Positions 15,268 to 31,359 of a DNA stretch of 64,000 nt are shown here, piece after piece. The translations under genes were made by a program, and so were the position numbers. The notes under the pieces are model-generated. The model saw only the letters and a list, made by a program, of their open reading frames with translations. It searched no databases and was not told the origin of the DNA. The DNA is from DAIODI01 sp046349255. Its GTDB lineage: Bacteria > Pseudomonadota > Alphaproteobacteria > Rhizobiales > Aestuariivirgaceae. Location: assembly GCA_046349255.1 (NCBI GenBank), contig JAXMCR010000004.1, positions 558,001-622,000 of the forward strand, in the 5' to 3' direction. How positions within the stretch are numbered: the first letter of the stretch is position 1; each line of letters starts with the position of its first letter.

Positions 15268-16734
15268 TCAGCTCGCGGCGTCGGCCTCGTTCGCATCATT
15301 GGCGTCGAGGTCGCCAAGCCCGTAGCGGCGCAGCTTGGAATAGAGGCTCTGCCGGCTCAAGCCCAGCATCTCCGCGGCCGAGGCGCGGTTGTCGTTGGTC
15401 AGTTCGAGGGCGGCCTCGATGCACAGGCGCTCGATCACGTCTGTCGCCTCGCGAACCAGTTCCTTGAGCGACACGCGGCCGACGAGATGCGTGAGTTGCT
15501 CGACGGAGCGAGGCAGGGCGCGCGTGCCGGGCGTATCGGCCTGGTACATCTTCTGCGCCGCGGGCCGGAGCGTGAACCCGAAGCAGGACTGATCGCCGGA
15601 CAGGACCGAAACGCCGGACAGCTCCACGTCCTCGGTGGCGCCGTACTCGCCGCGCACGATCGTCGAGAAATTCCGTACACTGCCGTGCTCGCGCACGCCG
15701 GATACGAGGGCGTTGACGTCGACACCCGGGCGTCCGACCCAGCGCCCGAGTGATTGGCCGACGGCCTGTTCTTCGCTCGCCAGTTGGGCGAGGTCGAGGA
15801 ACGCCGCGTTGGCGGTGAGGATGTTGAGTTCGGTGTCGGTGACGACGAAGCCGTCGGGCAGGTCCTCGACGACCTTCACGACCTTCGATTTCGAACTCGG
15901 CACCGGCAGCGAGTTGCCGTTCATGTGAACGGGCGACAGGCGCATCAGAAAGTACGAATTCGAGCCCTGCCGGAACAGCGAGGCAGTAACGAGGAACTCG
16001 CGGTCGCCGGCGCGGCTGCGCAGCGGTACGTCCTCGAGCCGGTCGCCTTTGCGTGCGGCGGCAAACACGCTTTGGAGGGCGTCCGAGGACGATTCGTGGA
16101 AGAAGTCGGCGAACGGGCGGCCGACGAGTTGGCGCTGGTCGGCGCCAATCACGCGGTTCGCGGCAGGGTTCGCCTCGACGATTCGCCGGGTCGTCGCATC
16201 GACGATCAGCACGGCTTCCGACGCGAGCTGGAACAACAGGCGATAGCGCGTCTCGGCGTTGCGGAGCCGCGCGTACTCGCGTTCCATCGACTGCTGCGCG
16301 TCGATCAGCTTCTGTTGCAGGGATGCGAGGGTAGAGAGGTCGCGGCCGACGGCGACGATCGCATCCTTGTCGCCCACCGGAATGGCCGCGTAGAGCACCG
16401 GCAGATCCGGGCCCTTGCGCGAAGGGTGGTTGACCTGGCGCCAGCGCGGCATCGCGCCCTGGGCTGCGTCAGCCAGCAGCGATTCGATCTTCGGACGGCT
16501 CTCGATGGTAACGGTTTCGATCCAGCGCTTGCCGAGCCAGTGGTCAGCGTGCTCGCGGGCGAGTTCGGGGCTCGAGAACGCCATGTCCCGGATAATGCCT
16601 TTGGAATCAATGATCAGGGCAATATCGGCCGATGCCGCGACGAGCTTCGCGGCCTCTCGCACGTCAATGTCGCCAAGAGACTTCTCCGGGGCCTGGAAAT
16701 GGCCCGGCTCATGGCGTCTGGCGAGTGTCTCCAT
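15268..16734 (-). CDS. ppsR: Photosynthesis repressor PpsR/CrtJ
   Basis: A 488-residue regulator that represses bch, crt and light-harvesting genes in oxygen. It has an N-terminal PAS domain (about 30-140), a Q-linker helix, two further PAS domains (about 165-280 and 290-410) and a Fis-type helix-turn-helix (NRASAAEMLGLSRQSLYSKL). Cys438 lies at the start of the DNA-binding region (ERLCIEAALELT), matching the redox-active position of known PpsR. A second cysteine is at 384. The start overlaps aerR by 26 bases, so repressor and antirepressor are coupled. Confidence 0.95.
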   Translation of the reverse strand: METLARRHEPGHFQAPEKSLGDIDVREAAKLVAASADIALIIDSKGIIRDMAFSSPELAREHADHWLGKRWIETVTIESRPKIESLLADAAQGAMPRWRQVNHPSRKGPDLPVLYAAIPVGDKDAIVAVGRDLSTLASLQQKLIDAQQSMEREYARLRNAETRYRLLFQLASEAVLIVDATTRRIVEANPAANRVIGADQRQLVGRPFADFFHESSSDALQSVFAAARKGDRLEDVPLRSRAGDREFLVTASLFRQGSNSYFLMRLSPVHMNGNSLPVPSSKSKVVKVVEDLPDGFVVTDTELNILTANAAFLDLAQLASEEQAVGQSLGRWVGRPGVDVNALVSGVREHGSVRNFSTIVRGEYGATEDVELSGVSVLSGDQSCFGFTLRPAAQKMYQADTPGTRALPRSVEQLTHLVGRVSLKELVREATDVIERLCIEAALELTNDNRASAAEMLGLSRQSLYSKLRRYGLGDLDANDANEADAAS

Positions 16735-17650
16735 TGCGGGAGCTTTGTCTCTTGCTCGAGTTGCCGACGTTCATCTTGGCGCGTTGCCGATTCCCGATCA
16801 GGGTCGGCATCGCTTGCACTGCTTCAAGTCCGTCGAGCGCGCAGGCATCCGCTCCACAATGCTGGACGAGGTCTGCCCGTTCCGCGAACGCCCGCCCTCC
16901 TACGATGATACGCAATTCCGTATTGCGGGATGCCCGCCGGACGGCCCTGATAGCCCACGCCAGCTTGTCTATCAACTGGTCGCAGCTCAGGGAAAACCCG
17001 ACGACATCGTACCAGTTCTGGCGGACGAGGAAGATCAATTCCCGGTGGTTCGTGCCCGGCGGCGTCGCGACATGATAGCCGGCGCGGCGGAACATCTCCT
17101 CGACCATGATGATGCCGAAGGTGTGCTGTTCGCCGGGCGCGGGAAGGAACATCACGGTCGGCGCATCGGGCTCGGCCCACACGGAACTGGACGAATCGGC
17201 CGTCAGGTCGCGCAGCAGATTCTGCATGCGGGAGAGGCCTACGGTGACCTCGGTGAAGCTCAAATCGTCCGTGGTCCACTTGTCGCCGAGCAGGCGCGCG
17301 GCGGGGGCCAAAAGGTCGAGGAACAGCCGGTCGATGGTGCATCCGCGGGCGCGCATCCGGCCAACGAAGCGGGCGCCGGCGAGCTCTTCGTTCGACACGA
17401 TGGCGGCGCAAAAAGCCACGATGTCCGCGTCTGTCGGCGTCACGCCCGACGCGTTGTCGAGGGTGTGTGCTATTCCGTTCGGATTGCACTGGACCATCAT
17501 CAGCCGGGGAATGATTTCGCTCTCGATCGTCCGGTACAGGAAGTCGCGATCGCTCAGCCGGTCCTCCTGCGAGCGTCCGGCCTGGTCGTGATCGCTGCGT
17601 CCTTCGTCTTTTTGAACCTGTAACGCCTCGTCCAGTCGCGGGTCAGCCAT
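16709..17650 (-). CDS. aerR: AerR/PpaA cobalamin-binding antirepressor
   Basis: A 313-residue protein from the ATG at 17650 (GGAGGAT upstream). Residues 80-150 form a helical cap domain and residues about 160-290 a B12-binding domain. EQHTFG puts His176 at the cobalt-ligand position, and DVVGFSLSCDQLIDKL follows. AerR homologues carry light-sensitive cobalamin and modulate PpsR/CrtJ, so this is the likely photoreceptor for the cluster. It is encoded first in aerR-ppsR and divergently from bchF. Confidence 0.9.
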   Translation of the reverse strand: MADPRLDEALQVQKDEGRSDHDQAGRSQEDRLSDRDFLYRTIESEIIPRLMMVQCNPNGIAHTLDNASGVTPTDADIVAFCAAIVSNEELAGARFVGRMRARGCTIDRLFLDLLAPAARLLGDKWTTDDLSFTEVTVGLSRMQNLLRDLTADSSSSVWAEPDAPTVMFLPAPGEQHTFGIIMVEEMFRRAGYHVATPPGTNHRELIFLVRQNWYDVVGFSLSCDQLIDKLAWAIRAVRRASRNTELRIIVGGRAFAERADLVQHCGADACALDGLEAVQAMPTLIGNRQRAKMNVGNSSKRQSSRNGDTRQTP

Positions 17651-17853
17651 CGGTATCCTCCTTCCCGTCAGCTGCCACAGATCAAGGCGGTGAGGTCTTT
17701 CGTTCGACTCTTTTTCGGCCTCGCCGACATCATGGGGACCACCCGTGTCGCCCACGCCGGTATTTGAAACACGTTTGCCGGCAAGGCGCCAGAGTGAGTC
17801 ACCATGCCGTCAATTTTGTGAGACAGATATCGCCCGATGTAAAGCAGAATTTA

Positions 17854-17895
17854 CGTCCAATCTAGTTGACAGTCCTCTTTTGACGGCTCTACTCT
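17854..17895 (+). promoter_or_regulatory. bchF promoter with PpsR-type site
   Basis: In the 294-base gap between the divergent aerR and bchF, TTGACA (17866-17871) and TACTCT (17890-17895) sit 18 bases apart, a plausible sigma-70 promoter. CGT-N12-ACA (17854-17871), one base off the PpsR consensus, covers the -35. I see no further gene in the gap. Confidence 0.5.
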
Positions 17896-17916
17896 GACTC
17901 GCGGTGGACTAGGTAA

Positions 17917-25923
<8,007 letters not shown>

Positions 25924-25924
<1 letters not shown>

Positions 25925-26625
25925 TGCCCACGCTCACGTATGAAGCCCGCCGCGGCGAACTCGAGACCTACTTCGACCGCACGGCCGCCGAAGCCTGGAA
26001 GCGGCTGACCTCGGACGCCCCGGTCAGCGGCATCCGTGCGACGGTTCGGGCAGGGCGCGACGAGATGCGGCGCACGCTGCTCGACTGGCTCCCCGCCGAT
26101 CTCACGGGCAAGCGCGTGCTCGATGCCGGCTGCGGCACGGGCGCGCTCTCGGTCGAGGCGGCGCGCCGGGGCGCGCACGTGGTCGCGATCGACCTGTCGC
26201 CGACGCTCGTCGGCCTCGCCGAGGAGCGTCACGGCGGCGAGCCGATGAAGGGCCGCATCGAGTTCATGGTCGGCGACATGCTCGACGATGCGCTGGGCGA
26301 GTTCGACCACGTGGTCGCGATGGACAGCCTCATCCACTACCGCGCCGACGACGTGACGAAGGTCGCTGCCCGCTTCGCCAGGCGCACGCGCGGGTCGCTG
26401 CTCTTCACGTTCGCGCCGCGCACCGTTGCCCTCACGCTGATGCATGCGGCCGGCAAGGCGTTCCCGAAGAGCGACCGTTCGCCCGCGATCGAGCCGGTAT
26501 CGGAGGCGAAGCTCCGCAAGCTGATCGCCGCCTCGGCGGCGCTCACCGGCTTCCGGCCGCACCGCACGCGGCGCATCGCGCGCGGCTTCTACATCTCGCA
26601 GGCGCTGGAGCTCGTGCGCGCATGA
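25924..26625 (+). CDS. bchM: Mg-protoporphyrin O-methyltransferase BchM
   Basis: A 233-residue SAM-dependent methyltransferase that esterifies the ring C propionate of Mg-protoporphyrin IX, giving the substrate of AcsF. The SAM motif is VLDAGCGTGALSVEAARRGA. AIDLSPTLVGLAEERH and DHVVAMDSLIHYRADDV follow. It is coupled to bchL by TGATG and to lhaA by ATGA. Confidence 0.95.
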
Positions 26626-28043
26626 GCCGGATCAACGACCTCGCGATCAGGGGCTGGCGCCGCATCGGAACGCGGCTCCTGCCGTTCTCGGATGCCGCCA
26701 GCAGCGAACTGCCGCTGCCGCGGCTGCTGCGCCTGTCGCTGTTCCAGGTGTCGGTCGGCATGGCGATGGTGCTGCTCGCCGGCACCCTGAACCGCGTGAT
26801 GATCGTCGAGCTCGGTGTGCCGGCCTCCGTGGTCGCCATCATGATCGCGCTGCCCGTACTGTTCGCGCCGATGCGGGCGCTGGTCGGCTTCAAGTCGGAC
26901 GTGCATCGCTCGGCCATCGGCTGGCGGCGCGTCCCCTACATCTGGTTCGGCTCGCTGATGATGTTCGGCGGCCTCGCGATCATGCCGTTCGCCGTCCTGC
27001 TGCTCGGGGCCGACAGCCCGAACCGCACCGCCGGCATGATCGGGGCGGCGGCCGCATTCCTGATCACCGGCGCCGGCATCCACACCACGCAGACCTCCGG
27101 CCTCGCGCTGGCGTCCGACCTGTCGCCCGAAGACAAGCGCCCGCGCGTCTTCGCCTTCCTGTACGTGATGCTGCTCGTCGGCATGGTTGCGGCGGCGCTG
27201 ACCTACGGCCTTGCGCTCGACAACTTCTCGAACACGCGCCTCGTGCAGGTGATCCAGAGCACCGCGTTGCTCGCGATTACGCTGAACTGCATCGCCCTGT
27301 GGAAGCAGGAGGCGCGCCGCCCGAACCGTCCCGCCGAGGAGGACGACAACTTCGTCGCCGGCTGGAGCCGCTACTCTGCCGTTCCCGGGAGCGTTCGCCT
27401 GCTCGTCGCCACCGCCGTCGGCACCGCATCGTTCGCCATGCAGGACGTGCTGCTCGAACCCTATGGCGGCGCGATCCTGAAGCTCTCCGTCTCGCAGACC
27501 ACCGACCTCACCGCGCTGACCGCGATGGGCGCGCTGATCGGCCTCGCGATCGCGGCGACCGCGCTCACCCGCGGTATGAACGCCTGTCGGCTTGCCGCGC
27601 TCGGCGCGCTGATCGGCATCCCCGCCCTCACGGCCGTCAGCCTCGCGGCGCCGGTCGACTCCGCGCTCCTGTTCCGCGCCGGCGCGGCGCTGATGGGCCT
27701 GGGCGGTGGTCTCTTCACCATCGGCACGCTCACCGCGTCCGTGCGCCTGCCGCACGGCGGCGGCGCGGGCCTCGCGGTCGGCGCCTGGGGCGCCGCGCAA
27801 GCGACGGCCGCGGGTGCGGGCCTCGCGCTCGGCGGCGCGCTGCGCGACTGGTTCGCGGCGCTTGCCGCGTCCGGTTCGCTCGGCAGCGCGCTCAGCACGC
27901 CGTGGGCGTCCTACAGCATCGTCTACCAGATCGAGGTGATCGGTCTGTTCGTCACGTTGGCCGTGATCGGCCCGCTCGTGCGCCAGGCATGGGCCAGCGG
28001 GTCGCCATCGGCTTCGTTCGGTTTCGCAGAGTTTCCCGGATAA
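26622..28043 (+). CDS. lhaA: LH1 assembly protein LhaA (PucC family)
   Basis: A 473-residue protein with about twelve membrane helices, homologous to the carrier at 12963-14300. Family stretches are LLAGTLNRVMIVELGVPASV, GFKSDVHRSAIGWRRVPYIW, GIHTTQTSGLALASDLSPED and QDVLLEPYGGAILKLSVSQT. LhaA is needed for assembly of the LH1 antenna and probably hands over bacteriochlorophyll. It lies directly before puhA, as in most purple bacteria, and in Rhodobacter the puhA promoter lies within it. Confidence 0.93.
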   Translation: MSRINDLAIRGWRRIGTRLLPFSDAASSELPLPRLLRLSLFQVSVGMAMVLLAGTLNRVMIVELGVPASVVAIMIALPVLFAPMRALVGFKSDVHRSAIGWRRVPYIWFGSLMMFGGLAIMPFAVLLLGADSPNRTAGMIGAAAAFLITGAGIHTTQTSGLALASDLSPEDKRPRVFAFLYVMLLVGMVAAALTYGLALDNFSNTRLVQVIQSTALLAITLNCIALWKQEARRPNRPAEEDDNFVAGWSRYSAVPGSVRLLVATAVGTASFAMQDVLLEPYGGAILKLSVSQTTDLTALTAMGALIGLAIAATALTRGMNACRLAALGALIGIPALTAVSLAAPVDSALLFRAGAALMGLGGGLFTIGTLTASVRLPHGGGAGLAVGAWGAAQATAAGAGLALGGALRDWFAALAASGSLGSALSTPWASYSIVYQIEVIGLFVTLAVIGPLVRQAWASGSPSASFGFAEFPG

Positions 28044-28066
28044 CGGCATTCGAGGGGAGGTTCCCG

Positions 28067-28849
28067 ATGCAAACTGGAGCACTGACTGGTTACATGGACG
28101 TCGCACAGGTGACCCTGTGGGCGTTCTGGATCTTCTTCGCCGGCCTGATCTTCTATCTACGCCGCGAAGACCGCCGCGAGGGCTATCCGCTCGAGTCCGA
28201 CCCGACCGGCGAGGTTTCGCCGCAGGGCTTCCTGCTCATCCCGCCGCCGAAGACCTTCCTCCTGCCGCATGGCGGCGAGGTGCAGGCGCCGCGTGCCGGT
28301 GACCGCGATACGCGCCCGATCAAGGCCCGTCGCACCGCCGCCTGGCCGGGCGCACCGCTCGAGCCCACCGGCGACGCCATGGCCGACGGTGTCGGCCCGG
28401 CCTCGTACGCGCAGCGCGCGGACAAGCCGGACCTCACCGCCGAGGGCCACGTGAAGATCGTTCCCCTGCGCGTCGCCTCGTCGGTGACGGTCGCCGAGGA
28501 AGATCCCGATCCGCGCGGCAAGGACGTCATCGGCGCCGATGGCCGCGTGGCCGGCACGGTCAGCGACATCTGGGTCGACCGTTCGGAGATGATCATCCGC
28601 TACTACGAAGTCGCGCTGCCCGCCGAAGGTCGTCGCAAGCCGACGGTCGTGCTGCTGCCGAGCGGCTTTGCTTCGGTGGACGGCCGCGGCCGCATCCATG
28701 TCGGCTCGATCCTGTCGGATCAGTTCGCCGGGGTGCCGAAGACGGCTGCGCCTGATCGCGTCACCCTGCTCGAGGAAGACAAGATCATGGGCTACTACGC
28801 TGGCGGCACGCTCTATGCGACCCCGGCCCGTGCGGAGCCGTTCATATGA
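28067..28849 (+). CDS. puhA: Reaction centre H subunit PuhA
   Basis: A 260-residue protein with one N-terminal membrane helix (VTLWAFWIFFAGLIFYLRRE) and a cytoplasmic PRC-barrel domain. It caps the PufLM reaction centre and carries the proton path to the QB site. Typical stretches are REDRREGYPLESDPTGEVSP and RGKDVIGADGRVAGTVSDIW. GAGGGGAGG (28052-28060) is a strong ribosome site. The stop overlaps puhB (ATGA). Confidence 0.96.
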   Translation: MQTGALTGYMDVAQVTLWAFWIFFAGLIFYLRREDRREGYPLESDPTGEVSPQGFLLIPPPKTFLLPHGGEVQAPRAGDRDTRPIKARRTAAWPGAPLEPTGDAMADGVGPASYAQRADKPDLTAEGHVKIVPLRVASSVTVAEEDPDPRGKDVIGADGRVAGTVSDIWVDRSEMIIRYYEVALPAEGRRKPTVVLLPSGFASVDGRGRIHVGSILSDQFAGVPKTAAPDRVTLLEEDKIMGYYAGGTLYATPARAEPFI

Positions 28850-29508
28850 GCCACGACGACTTCGCGGTCGAGCCCATTCCGGGCCTGCCCGAGCGCCCGC
28901 CGGAAGGCGAACTGGTGCTCTGGCAGGGCTCCCCGGACTGGCGGACCTTCGCGGTCAACGCCTTCCATGCGCGCAAGATCGCGATCTATCTCGCCGTGCT
29001 CGTGGGCTGGCAGGTCGTCGTCTCGATCGACGACGGCCGTCCGCTCGCCGAGACGCTGTCGCGGGGCCTGTTCTTCCTCGCCCTTGCGGCGATCCCGGTG
29101 CTGCTCATCGTGCTGTGGGCGCGCCTCTATTCGAAATCGTGCATCTACACGATCACGTCGCGCCGCATCGTGATGCGGCACGGCATCGCCATGCCGGTCA
29201 CCGTGAACATTCCGTTCGCGCTGGTCGACAGGGCCGATCTCCAGCCGCTCGCGAACGGGCGCGGCAACATCGCCATCGGGCTCAACACGCGGCAGCGCGC
29301 CTCGCTCGTGGCGCTGTGGCCGAGCATCCGGCCGTGGCGCTGGCTCAAGCCCGAACCGGCGCTCAGGTCCGTGCCCAATGCCGAAACGGTTGCACGGCTG
29401 CTCGGCCGGGCGATCGCGGCGACGGCGGAAGGCGAGATCAAGACGTCGAACGTACGCACGCTGAAGCCCTCGGCCGTCGGGCCGATGGCGGGCGCAGCCA
29501 CGGCCTGA
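28846..29508 (+). CDS. puhB: Reaction centre assembly protein PuhB
   Basis: A 220-residue protein with three predicted membrane segments and a PH-like domain (LVLWQGSPDWRTFAVNAFHA, YTITSRRIVMRHGIAMPVTV, DLQPLANGRGNIAI). PuhB is needed for normal reaction centre assembly in Rhodobacter. It is coupled to puhA and followed by puhC after 13 bases. Confidence 0.9.
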   Translation: MSHDDFAVEPIPGLPERPPEGELVLWQGSPDWRTFAVNAFHARKIAIYLAVLVGWQVVVSIDDGRPLAETLSRGLFFLALAAIPVLLIVLWARLYSKSCIYTITSRRIVMRHGIAMPVTVNIPFALVDRADLQPLANGRGNIAIGLNTRQRASLVALWPSIRPWRWLKPEPALRSVPNAETVARLLGRAIAATAEGEIKTSNVRTLKPSAVGPMAGAATA

Positions 29509-29521
29509 GGGAGGAACGGGG

Positions 29522-29983
29522 ATGTCGGCAGAAACGCACCAGGGCGATCCGCTCAAGGTTCCGGTCATGATGATCGGCGCGCTGATCGTGACGGTGATCG
29601 CCATGGTGGCGATGATCCGGATGGAGCGTCGTGCCGATCCCGCCTCCGTCGAGCCGCCTGCCGCCATCGTCGAGGAACTGAAGCTCACGGTGGTCGATGC
29701 GGCCGACGGCAGCACCACCGTGAGCGACGCCGCCTCCGGCAAGGTGCTCGCGACGATCGAGCCCGAGAAGGAGAGCTTCTTCCGGTCGATCCGGCACGTG
29801 ATGGACCGGGAGCGCATGCGCGCCGGCGGCGGGCCGGAGCAACTGAAACTCGACCTGCGCGCGGACGGCGCACTCGAGTTCGTCGATGCGGCGTCGGGCT
29901 TCGGCCTCGACGTGCGCGGGTTCGGTTCGTCCAACAGCAAGTTTTTCAGCGAACTGCTCATTAGGGAGAGCACAACGCCATGA
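29522..29983 (+). CDS. puhC: Photosynthetic complex assembly protein PuhC
   Basis: A 153-residue protein with one N-terminal membrane helix (VPVMMIGALIVTVIAMVAMI) and a periplasmic domain containing VVDAADGSTTVSDAASGKVL and the conserved EKESFFRSIRHVMDRERMRA. PuhC supports LH1 and reaction centre organisation. Its stop overlaps the next start by four bases. Confidence 0.88.
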   Translation: MSAETHQGDPLKVPVMMIGALIVTVIAMVAMIRMERRADPASVEPPAAIVEELKLTVVDAADGSTTVSDAASGKVLATIEPEKESFFRSIRHVMDRERMRAGGGPEQLKLDLRADGALEFVDAASGFGLDVRGFGSSNSKFFSELLIRESTTP

Positions 29984-30288
29984 CGACTGCAGCAGTGAAT
30001 CAGGAAGGACGCAGCTTTGACGTGGGTTGCACCATCGAAGTGTCGCACACGTTCGAAAGCCTGCATGCGCACGTGGAACTCGACGGCGATATCGAGATCC
30101 AGCCGGGCGACACCGTGAAGGTGCACGGTGAGCCCATCATCGTGCCGTACGGGGAGGTGCGCACGATCCGTCGCACCGCCACCGTCACCCGAGCCACCGC
30201 CCTCGAACGCGCCTGGACGCGTGCGACCGGCGACCTCGAATTCATGGAACTCCTCGAGTTCAGCTTCTCGCCGGAGGCGACGCTATGA
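29980..30288 (+). CDS. Conserved PGC protein between puhC and acsF
   Basis: A 102-residue soluble protein, starting [21 protein letters not shown] middle part ([20 protein letters not shown]) looks like a small beta barrel. [20 protein letters not shown] and an acidic end, [15 protein letters not shown], follow. ORFs of this size are found at the same place in other purple bacteria, but I know no tested function. Overlap with puhC and acsF by four bases on each side implies that its product is made in step with the ring cyclase. It may be an accessory of AcsF; that is inference. Confidence 0.75.
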   Translation: MTTAAVNQEGRSFDVGCTIEVSHTFESLHAHVELDGDIEIQPGDTVKVHGEPIIVPYGEVRTIRRTATVTRATALERAWTRATGDLEFMELLEFSFSPEATL

Positions 30289-31349
30289 CCATCGAAACCC
30301 TTTCTCTCGCACCCAATACCCAGAAGATGGCGGAAGAGACGACGCTGCTCTCACCGCGCTTCTACACCACCGACTTCGAGGAACTCGACCGGATGGACGT
30401 CTCCTCGATCCGCAAGGAGTGGGACGAGCTCCTCGACGAGATGCGCTCGGATCCGAACCGGAACCACTTCAAGCGCACCGCCGACTGGGACCAGGTCGAC
30501 CTCAACACGCTGCCGGAAGGCCTGCGCAAGGAGTTCGTCGACTTCCTCGTGAGCTCGCTGACCGCCGAGTTCTCCGGCTGCGTGCTCTACAAGGAGATGA
30601 AGAAGCGCGGCAAGAACCCGGACATGTGCGAGCTGTTCTCGTTCATGAGCCGCGACGAGGCGCGCCACGCGGGCTTCATCAACGACACGCTGAAGGACTT
30701 CGACATCGGCGTGAACCTCGGCTTCCTGACGAAGGCGAAGAAGTACACCTACTTCAAGCCGAAGTTCATCTTCTACGCGACGTATCTTTCGGAGAAGATC
30801 GGCTACGCCCGCTACATCACGATCTACCGCCAGCTCGAGCGGCATCCGGAGCTGCGCTTCCACCCGATCTTCAAGTGGTTCGAGAAGTGGTGCAACGACG
30901 AGTTCCGCCACGGCGAGGCGTTCGCGCTGCTCATGCGCGCGAACCCGGAGCTGCTCGCGGGCCGCAACAAGCTGTGGGTGCGCTTCTTCCTGCTCGCCGT
31001 GTTCGCCACGATGTACCTGCGCGACCATGCCCGGCCCGAGTTCCACAAGGCGCTCGGCATGAGCATCGACGAGTTCGACGACAAGGTGTTCCGGCTGACG
31101 ACGGAGATCTCGAAGCAGTGCTTCCCGATCACGATCGACCTCGACAACCCGGCCTTCAAGGCGAACCTCAAGCGCCTCCTGAAGATCAACTACGGCATCG
31201 AGGCGGCCAAGGCGAAGGGCGGCGTCGTCGGCAAGGTGAAGCAGGCGGGGCTCGCAGCCGCAGCGGGCTTCACGTTCCTCCGGCTGTTCCTGATGCCGGT
31301 GAAGGACAACGCGATGCCCGACTCGAGCCGCCTGCAGCCGGCCTGGTAG
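30285..31349 (+). CDS. acsF: Oxygen-dependent Mg-protoporphyrin monomethyl ester cyclase AcsF
   Basis: A 354-residue di-iron protein that forms the fifth (isocyclic) ring, giving protochlorophyllide. Iron ligands are visible as Glu in LTAEFSG (residue 95), EARH (125-128) and EFRH (206-209). It needs oxygen; the anaerobic alternative BchE is not in the window. It is coupled to the 102-residue gene by ATGA and followed after 10 bases by the PuhE-GTPase fusion. Confidence 0.96.
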   Translation: MTIETLSLAPNTQKMAEETTLLSPRFYTTDFEELDRMDVSSIRKEWDELLDEMRSDPNRNHFKRTADWDQVDLNTLPEGLRKEFVDFLVSSLTAEFSGCVLYKEMKKRGKNPDMCELFSFMSRDEARHAGFINDTLKDFDIGVNLGFLTKAKKYTYFKPKFIFYATYLSEKIGYARYITIYRQLERHPELRFHPIFKWFEKWCNDEFRHGEAFALLMRANPELLAGRNKLWVRFFLLAVFATMYLRDHARPEFHKALGMSIDEFDDKVFRLTTEISKQCFPITIDLDNPAFKANLKRLLKINYGIEAAKAKGGVVGKVKQAGLAAAAGFTFLRLFLMPVKDNAMPDSSRLQPAW

Positions 31350-31359
31350 GAGGCTTCCG

